Notes: generated from the sequence alone by a model not told the origin. A DNA stretch of 64,000 nucleotides from Desulfitobacterium dichloroeliminans LMG P-21439 (GCF_000243135.2 NC_019903.1:3200001-3264000), one strand, 5' to 3'. Shown: positions 26,854 to 36,057, numbered from the stretch's first letter. A program made the numbers and translations.

Positions 26854-27061
26854 AGCTATTCACATCCTTCTTTAGCTTTCAAGTCCTTTTTAGGGTAACT
26901 CATTTTCGATGCTTTGGCAAGTGAGGGTATTTATAAATACAAACTTCTAAATCTTACACGTGTACGATTTTGACCGGACAAGCTGCTCCTTGCTTGGCAC
27001 ACTTATCCATCTTCTTCAGCATATCTTATGAGTAAAGTATAAAAAAAGAGGGGCTTACGCT

Positions 27062-27684
27062 ATGTCAGATATAATTATCTGCGATCCGGCCATGACAGAG
27101 GCCCCCTTGGCAATGGAGCGAACACCTCAGGTCATCGCCGCGGAAATCAATACCATCAAACATCAGGCCGGGAGGATCTTGCTTAATAGTTTCATCGAGA
27201 TCGGCAGACGCTTACAAGAGGCCAAGGCCCAAGTTAACCATGGTGAATGGAGCACATGGCTGAAGGAATCCGTCAACTTCTCACAAAACAAGGCCGAAAA
27301 ACTGATGCGCATCGCCACCGCCTACGGCTCCCTATACCCGGCATCCCTTGACACTGGCACTCGGACACAGGCTCTTCCCAATCTGACTTACTCCAAGGCC
27401 CTCCTGCTTTTAGGCATTCCCGAAGAAGAACGCGCTGATTTCGCCGCTGAACTGGAGAACGAAGGCATGACAACCCTAGAGCTACAAAAAGCCGTAGCAG
27501 AAAAGAAAGAGGCCTTACAGGAACGAGACCAAGCCCAAAGAGAAAAAAAGCTGGTGGTTGAAGCTGGAAAAAAGAGCAGCCAAAAGATTGAGAAACTCAT
27601 ACAGGCTAATCAAGAACTAACAAAGCGGTTGGCCGAAAATATAAGCAAACTCGATCGGTTAACTGCGCAAAATCACTCTATAGA
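27062..27684 (+). pseudogene. DUF3102 copy 2, 5' part, split by IS66
   Basis: The first 207 codons match the intact gene at 22.46 kb, including DUF3102 and most of the coiled coil. At 27684 the IS66 element begins and a stop arises two codons later (27688). Removing the element and one copy of the target duplication joins the frame to 35330-35633. The 5' fragment may still make a truncated protein. Confidence 0.88.
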
Positions 27685-27748
27685 GTAAGCGTCAAACAAG
27701 TCGGTGTATAGAAAAAGAGCAAAAACCAGTATAAACTAAGTTTTTGCC

Positions 27749-28558
27749 CTATTTGCAAACAGCCTGGACATCTGGACTCCACGGTAGATAATCTTCAAGA
27801 AATTCAGGGTATTGACCGAACTGCACCCCGGGCAACTCTTTGAAGATGAAAGAAAGATATTTATACGGATTCAGACCATTGGCCTTAGCAGTTTCAATCA
27901 TGCTGTAAACGGCAGCGCTAGCAGTTGCTCCTTTCGGGCTTCCACTAAACAGCCAGTTTTTACGCCCGATCGTAAATGGGCGGATGCTGTTTTCAGCCAA
28001 GTTATTGGAGATGGAGCAGTTTCCATCCTTCAGATAATTCATCAATTCCTGCTTATGGTTTATGGCGTAATTTAGAGCTTCCCCAAGTTTAGATTTAGGG
28101 AGAACCTTGTTCTTATTGTAATCCACCCATGCCCAAAAGGCCTCCAAAACAGGTTGCTCCTGCTTTAGACGCTGGGTTTGTCGCTCTTCTCTTGAACACC
28201 CTTCAAGAGTTTTCTCCATCTCAAAGAGCTCATTACAGAATCGAACCCCATCGCTTGCCAAAGTGGCTTCCGGGCTATGGATATCCTTCGGCAGGGCATC
28301 AACGAAGTTCCTTCGAACATGAGCCCAGCACAGGCATCTCATGATTCCCTCCACCTTATGGTAGCCTGAGTAGGCGTCCGAGTGGAGGTACCCCTTAAAC
28401 CCTTTTAGAAATTCTTTAGGGTATTTACCACTCCTTCCCGGTTGGTACTCGAAGATCCGGATGGGATGCTTACAGTGTTTGCCCGTACTGTAAACCCACA
28501 TGTAGGAATCCGTGGTATTCTTTCGGCCCTCTTCGTTGAGGACTTGTACCGGAGTCTC
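27749..28558 (-). pseudogene. IS66 tnpC transposase, C-terminal part
   Basis: This part holds the second catalytic Asp (SDAYSGYH) and the Glu region (NLAENSIRPFTIGRKNWLFS), with the IS66 C-terminal domain. It continues from the N-terminal part at 33671-34432 through the sequence HADET, which is split by the RIT element. The two parts together would give about 523 residues, full family length. Confidence 0.9.
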
Positions 28559-28561
28559 GTC

Positions 28562-28663
28562 TTATGTTGAGCGATATATTATGTAGAGTGATTCTGGATA
28601 AAGATAGAAAGTTATTGCATTCCAGCTAATTGGACATCTTTATGTAATTATGACTTAACATAA
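28562..28663. repeat. Left end of the RIT element with paired motif
   Basis: The end begins with the 28-bp inverted repeat. About 80 bases inward, CTTAACATAA (28654-28663) is a near-exact inverted copy of the outer TTATGTTGAG. The end thus has two facing recombinase-type half sites. No gene lies between the end and RitA at 28705. Confidence 0.6.
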
Positions 28664-28704
28664 CGTTTTGATGGTTATCCTCATAAAAAAGGAGGCACAT
28701 CAAA

Positions 28705-29640
28705 ATGCACAGTAAAACCGCGAAGATTCTTCTTAGGTATGATGCTTATTTGGACATCTTGGAAGAATACCTAAACCTAGAAGAATTCAGGAACCTGTCA
28801 CTACTGACAATTTCCTCAAAGAGAGTGACGATCACTTCTTTTTTGAATTATCTTGGTGACAACAAAGTAATGGATTTTCATCATTGCTTACAGAAAAACG
28901 TGACTGGCTATTTATCGTCAATTGCTAACTTATCTTCATCCACCATTAGTGGACGTACATTTACTCTGCGCCATTTTTTTAATTACCTCAGCCGCAGAAA
29001 CCTCACTCTGTTTTCAGGATATGAGCTTTTCCCGGTTATCTTTACAAACAAACGGGAACGTATACTTTCCTTTTATTCCATTGAGGAAGTCAGACGAATC
29101 ATATCTGCTATAGACAGAGGTACCCCCTATGGAAAAAGGGACTTTATCGTACTCCTACTAGCTGCGGAACTTGGTATGCGCTCCGGTGACATCATCCGGT
29201 TAAAAACATCGGATATCCATTGGGATCATGACACGATTGAGTTTGTTCAGTATAAGACTAAAACTTTTAATCAACTCCCCTTAATGGAAAATATAAAGTA
29301 TGCATTGATCGATTATCTAAAAAACGGGCGTCCGGAAAGTGACTCAGGGTACATCTTTATCGGCACAAAGAATGGCAAAAAGCCGTTAACTAATACCTGT
29401 ATACACCAGATAGTTTCTAAATACTTTCGAAAGGCAAACGTTGATACATCGGAACGTAAACATGGGCCACATGCCATGCGGCATTCTCTAGCAAGCAACA
29501 TGCTCCATAACAATACCCCTATGCATGTAATCAAGGAGGTATTGGGACATTCAAGCATCAATACGACCAGAATTTATCTTAATATCGATGTAGACTCCCT
29601 TAGAGAATTAGCTTTGGAGGTGCCATATGAAACAGTATGA
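28705..29640 (+). CDS. RIT recombinase A (tyrosine recombinase)
   Basis: The protein has 311 residues from ATG 28705, nine bases after AAGGAGG. It has an N-terminal SAM-like core-binding domain (about 1-110) and a C-terminal catalytic domain. Catalytic residues are visible: Arg in AAELGMRSGDI, HAMRHSLAS (His, Arg), LGHSS (His) and the nucleophile Tyr in TTRIYLNI. It cuts and rejoins DNA through a phosphotyrosine. The next gene starts within its last 14 bases. All three proteins are probably needed to move the element. Confidence 0.92.
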   Translation: MHSKTAKILLRYDAYLDILEEYLNLEEFRNLSLLTISSKRVTITSFLNYLGDNKVMDFHHCLQKNVTGYLSSIANLSSSTISGRTFTLRHFFNYLSRRNLTLFSGYELFPVIFTNKRERILSFYSIEEVRRIISAIDRGTPYGKRDFIVLLLAAELGMRSGDIIRLKTSDIHWDHDTIEFVQYKTKTFNQLPLMENIKYALIDYLKNGRPESDSGYIFIGTKNGKKPLTNTCIHQIVSKYFRKANVDTSERKHGPHAMRHSLASNMLHNNTPMHVIKEVLGHSSINTTRIYLNIDVDSLRELALEVPYETV

Positions 29641-30604
29641 AACCTTCGATTTCCCCGTGACTTACCGTGACATTGCGATGGATTATATAGATTATAAACA
29701 CTCCCTCGGATTTAACTATTCTTATATCGAACAGACAAAAGTAAATAGTATGCTTAATTTTATATACGCTAATTCGAAATCCGATCCTATACTAGCTTTA
29801 TTGCCAGAACTAGTTAATGCGTATGCATCGAGAAAGGGCACTGAAAGTGTCCAGAGCCTTCACGCTAGGCAATCTCATATAAGACAGTTTGCCCTTTTCT
29901 TAAACCTTAGAGGCATTCCAGCTTATGTTTACCCTAAAAAACTGGTTAAAACTACCGAGGTCTTTGTTCCGTATATCTTTACCAGCCAAGAAATCAGAAG
30001 AATTCTTCAGGAAGCAGATACAATCGGGCCAAACAAGAATAAGTTTGTAAATACCCCTTATATATATCCTGCGGTAATCCGTGTGCTTTATGGATGTGGA
30101 TTACGAGTAAGCGAAGCCCTTGCCCTTAAGCGCGAACATGTCGATTTAGATAATGGAGTTCTTGTCGTTATGAACGGCAAAAATAATGTATCCCGCCTGA
30201 TTCCGGTATCCGAATCATTACGACAGTATTTATCCTTATATGACTTAAAGGTTGAAAGGGCAGGAAATCCATATTTTTTCCCTGCGCTTCACAATGAAAG
30301 ATACTCTCCAACAACCATACGAAATCAGTTTATAAGGCTACAGAAAAAAGTCGGTATAGCTCAATTAAGTAATGGAAAGTACCCACGCGTACATGACCTA
30401 AGACATACTTTCAGTGTCCATGCTTTAGAACAGATGATTCACAAAGGAATAGATCCTTACTGCTCACTTCCCATACTTAGTACCTATCTAGGACACAAGG
30501 GTATCGAATCAACAGAAAAGTACCTCCGACTGACAAAACAATATTTTGTCGACATTCTGCAGTTCAGTAGCGAAGATGCTGAAAAGATTTTTCCGGAGGT
30601 GTGA
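29627..30604 (+). CDS. RIT recombinase B (tyrosine recombinase)
   Basis: The protein has 325 residues from ATG 29627, just after TTGGAGGTGCC inside the end of RitA. An N-terminal core-binding domain precedes the catalytic domain. Catalytic residues are visible: Arg in YGCGLRVSEAL, HDLRHTFSVHAL, LGHKG and the Tyr in STEKYLRL. It appears intact. Its stop TGA lies two bases before the start of RitC, so the three genes form one tightly spaced transcript. Confidence 0.92.
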   Translation: MKQYETFDFPVTYRDIAMDYIDYKHSLGFNYSYIEQTKVNSMLNFIYANSKSDPILALLPELVNAYASRKGTESVQSLHARQSHIRQFALFLNLRGIPAYVYPKKLVKTTEVFVPYIFTSQEIRRILQEADTIGPNKNKFVNTPYIYPAVIRVLYGCGLRVSEALALKREHVDLDNGVLVVMNGKNNVSRLIPVSESLRQYLSLYDLKVERAGNPYFFPALHNERYSPTTIRNQFIRLQKKVGIAQLSNGKYPRVHDLRHTFSVHALEQMIHKGIDPYCSLPILSTYLGHKGIESTEKYLRLTKQYFVDILQFSSEDAEKIFPEV

Positions 30605-30606
30605 CT

Positions 30607-31229
30607 ATGCAGAGAAAGGAATTGTCCTATTATATAACCATCTTCTTTACAGAATACCTTGGTAATGAGGCAGGGTTGTCAATCAATACCGTGAAGTCAT
30701 ACCGGGATACATTTATACTGTTCTTTAAATACCTTGATGAGACTAAAATTTGTAAGATTAGCAAACTAAGAATGGATACGCTGAATGCAGACAATGTAAT
30801 CGGATTTCTAGATTGGCTGGAACAGTCAAGAGGCTGCAGCATCAGTTCAAGAAATCTGCGGCTTGCAGCAATAAAAGCATTTTGTAATTATGTAGTACGC
30901 AAAAGTCCAGAGGAGAGTGGTCTGTGTCAAGGTGTTTTAAGCATCCGTGTTAAAAAAGCTCCTCAGAAATCGGTTGAATATCTAATTGTAGAAGCTGTGG
31001 AATATCTTCTGAAAATGCCTGACAGTCACTCAACGCGAGGTCTCCGTGACCTTGCAATAATTGCTTTACTGTATGAATCTGGCTGCAGGGTTCAGGAAAT
31101 CATTGATTTGAAAGTTGGGGACATTGCCTTCCGGAGCCCGAACACGGTTAAGCTTACCGGAAAAGGGAACAAGGCAAGAGTAGTACCCTTAAGTAGCAAT
31201 GTTGCAGACATAATTAAAGCTTATCTGAA
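30607..31229 (+). pseudogene. RIT recombinase C, N-terminal part, split by an IS
   Basis: ATG 30607 follows CCGGAGGTG. This part holds the core-binding domain and the first catalytic Arg (YESGCRVQEII). At AYL-K the gene is cut by the IS1634-like element, with target duplication CTGAA. Removing the element restores the reading AYLKSANISNMAHPVFVN. The open frame continues 61 bases into the IS (to 31290), so a truncated protein is possible. Confidence 0.9.
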
Positions 31230-33162
31230 CTCGGGTTCGACAGTCTGTAGGCACAAGAAGTGCCTCGAACCATTGCAGCACATAGGCTAGAGGCACCTGT
31301 GGATAACTTGCCGTGTATCTACGCTTTTTAACCTTTTTGAAGGGTAATATCCAATATTCTTGCGGGTTCCGGGACTTCAAGCAAAAAAAGAATTCTCTTT
31401 TGAGCTTCGGTTAATTCGGTTCTCTGCCAAACCTTTCCGTCTACCGATTCGTGTTCAATGAGGTGCATGGTATCCAATTCCGAACGAAGAGTAGACCATG
31501 TATTTAGAGTATTCACTTCTGCGACTCTCACAAGAAGGAGGGCTAGCCAACACAGAAGTACATGGGAACGAATTCTTTCTTCCTTACGATGGTAAACCGG
31601 TCGCAACTCCAGTGTCGTTTTTAGGGTTCTGAAGGCTCTTTCTACTTCAAGGAGCTGTTTGTAACCTAAGGCGATGTCTTCAGTGGAGAGTGTATCATCT
31701 GAGGTACGGATGAGATATTTTCCATCTAGATGTTCCATCGCTTTAACCGCTTGGGTATTTATTTTAAGATTTCCTTTGGCATCCATCTTAAGATACTTCT
31801 TGTAGGTAATATGAGTGTTGAGACGGCAATGAGCTTTGGTATGGGCTGTTCCATCTAGTTCCTTCAGTCGAGTAAGCTCGGCTCTAATCTTCTCTAAATG
31901 CTTTTCGCGTTTTACCGCATCCCTGCGTGCCTCGGCAGGATTGCGAACGAGCACATAGCGATTTCTAGCTTCTCCATCGCCGACAATGACTTCCTTCACT
32001 TCCAAGTTTTCACGCACACTACGAAAGCGACCGGGATGAGCTAAGGCTTTTTCAACTTCTGGCTTTCCTGCACTTAGTCGTTCTCCCACGATATAGTGCC
32101 CACCCGCTTGTTGTAAAGTCCGCAGATTCACCTCAGAAGAGAAACCCCGATCAGCTACGGTAATGACCCGGCCAAGCTTCCAACCGATGAGATCTCTCTT
32201 GATCTCGGGAATCACCGACATATCCGAGGTGTTTCCGGGCCACGACCAACAACGAATGGGAATCCCATCGCGGGTAACGGCCAAGCCGATCACGATTTGG
32301 GGAAGATCGGGTCGACTATCTTTCGAATGCCCTTGAAGCTTGAACTCCTCGTCATCCCACTCGTCCATTTCAAAATACGTCGAGGTGGTATCGAAGAAGA
32401 GCAGGTCGACTTCCAAATTAAAAAGGTCAGCCACCGCGTTGAAAATTTCATGTTGGAGTTCTTCCTCAGATTCTAAAAGGAAGTCCATCGCTCGATAGCA
32501 ATGATGAACATCGAGCTCACGAAGCCCAGGAATAGCTACTTTCTTAGCAACCCACTCTTCCAGTCCTAATTTGCTCGAAGGAGCTAATGCCCGATTGGCA
32601 ACCATAGCAAAGATGATGCGCTCCATTTCTACTCTGAATTCGCGATCCTTTAACCGCTTTCCAAGGATCTTATCGATTCCAATCCGGCGCCAAAGTCCAT
32701 CAAGAAACCAGGTTCCGCCCATAGGGCGACTTGAAATGAACCGAAGCTCAGGAACCTTGTCATCAAAGAGAGTGGGCTCTTCACCAAGAAAACGCTGAAT
32801 ACTCCGAGAAAGTCGTCGAAGGCCGTCCATATCTAGCTCATCCATCCGTCCGAAACTATGAATCACCTCTGCCTGCGGTGTACCCGTCTTCGGATTGCGA
32901 ACATTGTGAGCTAACTGAACGTATTTTACAACACTATGATCTTTGTTTTTACGAGAAGTTACACGAATATACATAATACTATTTTACCATTGTGTACCTA
33001 CCCTTTCAATATATATTCAGACAATATTTAGAGTTATCCACAGATTCGTGTGCCTACACGTTTTTGTGATATTCACTTGTGGATAACCCGTTAAACCCGC
33101 GTGGTTGATGTGTCTCATTTTTTTCCATGTGCCTAAAGTGAAGTTTGACTGTCGAACCCGAG
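31230..33162 (-). mobile_element. IS1634-like insertion sequence inside RitC
   Basis: The element is 1933 bp with perfect 16-bp inverted ends (CTCGGGTTCGACAGTC). It is flanked by the exact 5-bp repeat CTGAA (31225-31229 and 33163-33167). It contains one transposase gene. It is the youngest of the three nested insertions. Confidence 0.92.
31328..32974 (-). CDS. IS1634 family transposase
   Basis: The protein has 548 residues and is apparently complete. It has the long DDE domain of the IS4-superfamily IS1634 group: DTTSTYFE (first Asp) at about 195-202, ADRGF (second Asp) near 265, and the Y/E region ERAFRTLKTTLELRPVYHR, with the catalytic Glu at about 454. The N-terminus YIRVTSRKNKDHSVVKYVQL is also typical. 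It catalyses cut-and-paste movement. It is encoded on the strand opposite to the recombinase genes it interrupts. Confidence 0.93.
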   Translation of the reverse strand: MYIRVTSRKNKDHSVVKYVQLAHNVRNPKTGTPQAEVIHSFGRMDELDMDGLRRLSRSIQRFLGEEPTLFDDKVPELRFISSRPMGGTWFLDGLWRRIGIDKILGKRLKDREFRVEMERIIFAMVANRALAPSSKLGLEEWVAKKVAIPGLRELDVHHCYRAMDFLLESEEELQHEIFNAVADLFNLEVDLLFFDTTSTYFEMDEWDDEEFKLQGHSKDSRPDLPQIVIGLAVTRDGIPIRCWSWPGNTSDMSVIPEIKRDLIGWKLGRVITVADRGFSSEVNLRTLQQAGGHYIVGERLSAGKPEVEKALAHPGRFRSVRENLEVKEVIVGDGEARNRYVLVRNPAEARRDAVKREKHLEKIRAELTRLKELDGTAHTKAHCRLNTHITYKKYLKMDAKGNLKINTQAVKAMEHLDGKYLIRTSDDTLSTEDIALGYKQLLEVERAFRTLKTTLELRPVYHRKEERIRSHVLLCWLALLLVRVAEVNTLNTWSTLRSELDTMHLIEHESVDGKVWQRTELTEAQKRILFLLEVPEPARILDITLQKG

Positions 33163-33167
33163 CTGAA

Positions 33168-33555
33168 GTCGGCCAACATAAGCAACATGGCACACCCTGT
33201 GTTTGTAAATATATACGATAAGCCCTTGTCAAGATCTGGAGTATCCTACGTCCTTGATAAATATGCGCACAAGGCTCGTAAAATAAGACCAGAATTATAT
33301 TCATCAAAACTGCATCCCCACATATTAAGGCATTCCAAAGCAATGCATCTGCTTGAAAATGGAGTGAATTTAATTTATATTAGGGATTTTCTGGGACATT
33401 CATCGGTTACTACAACTGAGATCTATGCAAGATGCAACCCTGAATTGAAAAGAAAATACATTGAACAGGCTAGCAACTTGATTACAGAATCCGTTGAGAA
33501 ATACAGTAAAAGTGAAAAACAAAACCTGATTGCCTGGCTCCGAGAAAACATCTAA
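33168..33555 (+). pseudogene. RIT recombinase C, C-terminal part
   Basis: It encodes the rest of RitC after the IS: HPHILRHSKAMHLLENG, LGHSS and the Tyr of TTTEIYARC. Rejoined with 30607-31229 (minus one target repeat), it gives a protein of about 336 residues with all catalytic residues. The interruption is thus the only visible defect. Confidence 0.9.
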
Positions 33556-33558
33556 TAA

Positions 33559-33641
33559 TTATGTTGAGTGGTTATACCGCAAATCTTATATACGGGCGGC
33601 ATAACCACTCATAACTCTACATAATATATCGCTCAACATAA
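33559..33641. repeat. Right end of the RIT element with hairpin and paired motif
   Basis: TTATGTTGAG at 33559-33568 faces its inverted copy in the terminal repeat at 33614-33641. Between them TGAGTGGTTAT (33565-33575) and ATAACCACTCA (33601-33611) form a perfect 11-bp stem that could stop the recombinase transcript. The layout mirrors the left end. Confidence 0.6.
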
Positions 33642-33673
33642 GACGAGTTATGTAAAGCTTCGCATAATTCGTC
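33642..33673. repeat. Palindromic 32-bp segment at the right RIT junction
   Basis: GACGAGTTATG and CATAATTCGTC face each other around TAAAGCTTCG. It is not part of the expected IS66 coding sequence and repeats the GACGAG/TTATG pattern of the junction. It may be a scar of earlier RIT recombination or an added target sequence. Confidence 0.5.
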
Positions 33674-34432
33674 GGCATGCAGGTAGTTTTCCTCCAAGAG
33701 TATCTGCTGCATCCGCTTCAAAAGCGGGGTGAGCCAATCTCGGGCTGCTACCATGATCCAATTGGCCATGGTGGCACGACTTAATTCAACGCCCAGCGTC
33801 TTCCACTCCTTTTCCTGACGGTAAAGAGGAAGGGCGTTGACAAACTTCTGATGCATCACCCAAGCTACTGTGGAGGGAGATGCCATGGAGTGTTGAATAA
33901 CTGGAGAAGGTACGGGTGCTTTCTCCATATAGGGCAAGCCATTCTTACGACAGCTACGACACTCGAAGGTTTCGCGGTAGATATCGATCACCCTGACTTT
34001 CGCAGGGATGAACTCAATTTCGGTGCGCACAAACTCTTCTCCAACTGAGACCAGCGTCGTCTGACATTCTTCGCAGAACCGGTCATCTTCTAATAGAGTA
34101 CAGAACCGCTTTTCATGGGGAAGGTCTTTCAAAAGTTCTTTACGCTGACCGTCGAATTTCTTTCTCCGGTAACCCTCGACTTGCTTAAGGTCCGGTTCCA
34201 CAGCCTTGGGATTAGACTCCGTTTCTGCTTCATCAAAAAGAGACATCTGTCCCAGGTCAAGGACGGATGTCTTCTCAGAGCTTCGACCAAAGAGCTTACG
34301 GGTCAGATGCTGAATGGTTTCATGAAGAAGTTTGTTTTCCTTCTCTAGTTCGGTGATGCGATTTTCAAGAGTTTTTACCGATTTTACTTCACTCATCAGC
34401 CCTAAGTCCTTTGCGTTTTTCACTGCATTCAT
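33671..34432 (-). pseudogene. IS66 tnpC transposase, N-terminal part
   Basis: It has an N-terminal leucine-zipper-like coil (about 20-50, LENRITELEKENKLLHETIQ), the zinc-binding segment with the CEEC and CRSC cysteines (about 130-170), and the beginning of the DDE domain up to HADE, the first catalytic Asp. The gene is cut there by the RIT element. The frame carries on into the junction sequence and stops at 33617. Confidence 0.9.
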
Positions 34433-34486
34433 TATAGCATGAAAACGCCATAAAGTCCAGTAACCATGCGGGTTTTGGCTGTTTTT

Positions 34487-34849
34487 CTATACCGAAAAAC
34501 AGCCTGTGGAATCCCACTTTTTCACGGCCTTGGGTTGATCAATGGACAGCCCTTCCATAAGCCAGCGGAATTCCTGGCGGGTAATCCCGCGAACCGCTTC
34601 AGCATTCCTGGGCCATTGAAATTTGCTCTTTTCCAGTCGCTTATACAGAAGAACAAAGCCATCGCCTTCCCAATAGAGTGCTTTCAGTCGATCATGCCGA
34701 CGGCCACAAAAGAGAAACAAACTGTTTTGAAATGGGTTAAGCTGAAGGTTTTGCTGGACCAGCGCTGCCAGTCCGTCGATGGACTTACGCATGTCAGTAT
34801 ACCCGCAGGCGATGTAAATTTTCTCGGCCTTAGAGAGATCACCGAACAT
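34487..34849 (-). CDS. tnpB: IS66 accessory protein TnpB
   Basis: The protein has 120 residues, the usual length. The IS66 Orf2 signature is present: IYIACGYTDMRKSIDGLAAL and FLFCGRRHDRLKALYWEGDG. The protein is needed for IS66 movement but its role is not known. Its start overlaps the end of tnpA by 11 bases, so translation is likely coupled. It is intact although tnpC is split. Confidence 0.92.
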   Translation of the reverse strand: MFGDLSKAEKIYIACGYTDMRKSIDGLAALVQQNLQLNPFQNSLFLFCGRRHDRLKALYWEGDGFVLLYKRLEKSKFQWPRNAEAVRGITRQEFRWLMEGLSIDQPKAVKKWDSTGCFSV

Positions 34850-35204
34850 GTTGCAGTGCCCTCAGAGTATTTTCGATTAAGTCCAACGAGGCAGTGTTAT
34901 GAATTTCTAGACTTACGGAATCTAAGCGAACCACGATCGCTGGTGTCAATGAATCTGTCGCCGTAGGATTGACCTGGGGAAGTGAAAAGGATATAGGTAC
35001 GATAGAATTGGTTTCGGTCTGAAGTGCTGGAAGAGCTTCACAGGCGGCAGTGCGGACTCGTTTCAACCAATAAAAATAACTACTCGGATGAATATTATGT
35101 TCAGCACACCAGGCAGTGACTGTTTGTCCGCTGCTGCGGCATTCACGAATAAGTTGAGTCCATTTGTTCAATCGATAGTTTTGAGTGACTTTCTGGGTAT
35201 CCAC
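34839..35204 (-). CDS. tnpA: IS66 accessory protein TnpA (helix-turn-helix)
   Basis: The protein has 121 residues from GTG 35204 after AAAGGAGG. The N-terminal helix-turn-helix contains WTQLIRECRSSGQTVTAWCA and HPSSYFYWLKR, typical of IS66 Orf1. It probably binds the element ends. It is first in the IS66 operon, about 115 bases inside the right end. Confidence 0.88.
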   Translation of the reverse strand: MDTQKVTQNYRLNKWTQLIRECRSSGQTVTAWCAEHNIHPSSYFYWLKRVRTAACEALPALQTETNSIVPISFSLPQVNPTATDSLTPAIVVRLDSVSLEIHNTASLDLIENTLRALQHVR

Positions 35205-35329
35205 TTTAATCCTCCTTTAGAGTTTTTCAAGTAAACTAGAAAAACTCTAAAAACTTCAATTTACGAGGATTGTCTCATAGTTACCCAGATGGGTCTATAC
35301 ACTGCCTTATTAGGCGCTTACTCTATAGA

Positions 35330-35633
35330 GCAACAGGCCCAAAGCAACAGCTCTGTTAACTCAGGAGTGGGGCAGAAAACCATGAGAGAAAGTGATTCTA
35401 TGCCCAACACTAACTTGGAAAATATGATCATGAACTCAGAAGCGAAATACTTCTCTTCTCGGGATCAACTGCTCAGAGCATTTGAAACTATTCTAATAGC
35501 CCTCCGTGAATTAAGCTTCAAGAGTCCCGAGGTGAAAGAGAAACATCGCGAGGCAGCCTATACAATGATGCAAAACCCGGCCAAGCAGCTAGAAGTGTAC
35601 CCGCCTATATCAACCTTTACTGTCATTCGATAG
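35330..35633 (+). pseudogene. DUF3102 copy 2, 3' part
   Basis: After the second copy of the IS66 target repeat the gene resumes in frame (QQAQSNSSVNSG and on). It ends with the C-terminal domain SRDQLLRAFETILIALREL and a stop at 35633. The short segment SSVNSGVGQKTMRE is not in copy 1. The fragment has no start of its own in frame except internal Met codons. Confidence 0.85.
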
Positions 35634-35858
35634 AAGTAATTCAAACCTTCGTTCGAAAAGGAATATACTCACCTTCAGGTATTCGAATAACGAAATACAA
35701 TTGATAATCTGGGGTAATGTCTTTGGTAGCAGAGGGGGATCCAAAAATTGAGCTTTTGAACCCCTTCCCCTCAAAAATGGGGCATCCACCCTTCCTATAC
35801 TTTATAGAGAATTTAAGATAAAATTATATCGAAGAATTGATATCAGGAGTGCGGGACT
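35634..35858. other. Intergenic tail of module copy 2
   Basis: There is no gene. Up to about 35765 it resembles the sequence after DUF3102 copy 1 (23345-23440). The last 60 bases are AT-rich and may have been the promoter of the antitoxin remnant. Confidence 0.4.
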
Positions 35859-35924
35859 ATGATAATAAAACCATCAGCTGCATTGCGGGATGAATATTTT
35901 ATTAAGGGCCTTAAGGGAAAGTAA
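35859..35924 (+). pseudogene. Remnant of a Phd/YefM-type antitoxin gene
   Basis: An ATG after CAGGAGTGCGG starts a 21-residue frame, IIKPSAALRDEYFIKGLKGK, whose first half resembles the start of Phd/YefM antitoxins. It ends early at 35922-35924 and no toxin gene follows. Confidence 0.45.
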
Positions 35925-36057
35925 ATTATTTTGTGTAAATTGAAATTCTACATCAAAGTTTATTTGGTTAGACCTATAGTTGGCTCTTGCCAATTATGGA
36001 GAGTAAGGCAATGCTAGCGAGCAACCTGAGCGCCTAATTGGTTCTGCCACCATAGAG

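Larger units (their letters stand above)
28562..33641 (+). mobile_element. RIT element (three tyrosine recombinases), with an inserted IS
   Basis: The element carries three adjacent tyrosine recombinase genes on one strand, the hallmark of Recombinase-In-Trio elements. It has perfect 28-bp inverted ends beginning TTATGTTGAGCGATATATTA; the match grows to 34 bp if the flanking CTCGTC/GACGAG is counted. It sits in IS66 tnpC at the HADE codons. Without the IS1634-like insertion it would be about 3.1 kb. No cargo gene is present. Confidence 0.88.
27685..35321 (-). mobile_element. IS66 family element containing nested elements
   Basis: The left end begins GTAAGCGTCAAACAAG. The right end, read inward, begins GTAAGCGCCTAATAAG. 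Both continue with similar sequence to GTGTATAGA, as expected of IS66 ends. The element is flanked by the exact 8-bp repeat TCTATAGA (27677-27684 and 35322-35329), the family's target duplication. It carries tnpA, tnpB and tnpC on the minus strand; tnpC is interrupted by a RIT element, so the transposon is not autonomous. Without the insertion it would be about 2.5 kb, the usual size. Confidence 0.93.

Noticed and set aside
33017-33343. Minus-strand ORF at the end of the IS1634-like element
   Set aside because: It crosses the IS right end and the RitC fragment, so it is a chance frame over a junction.
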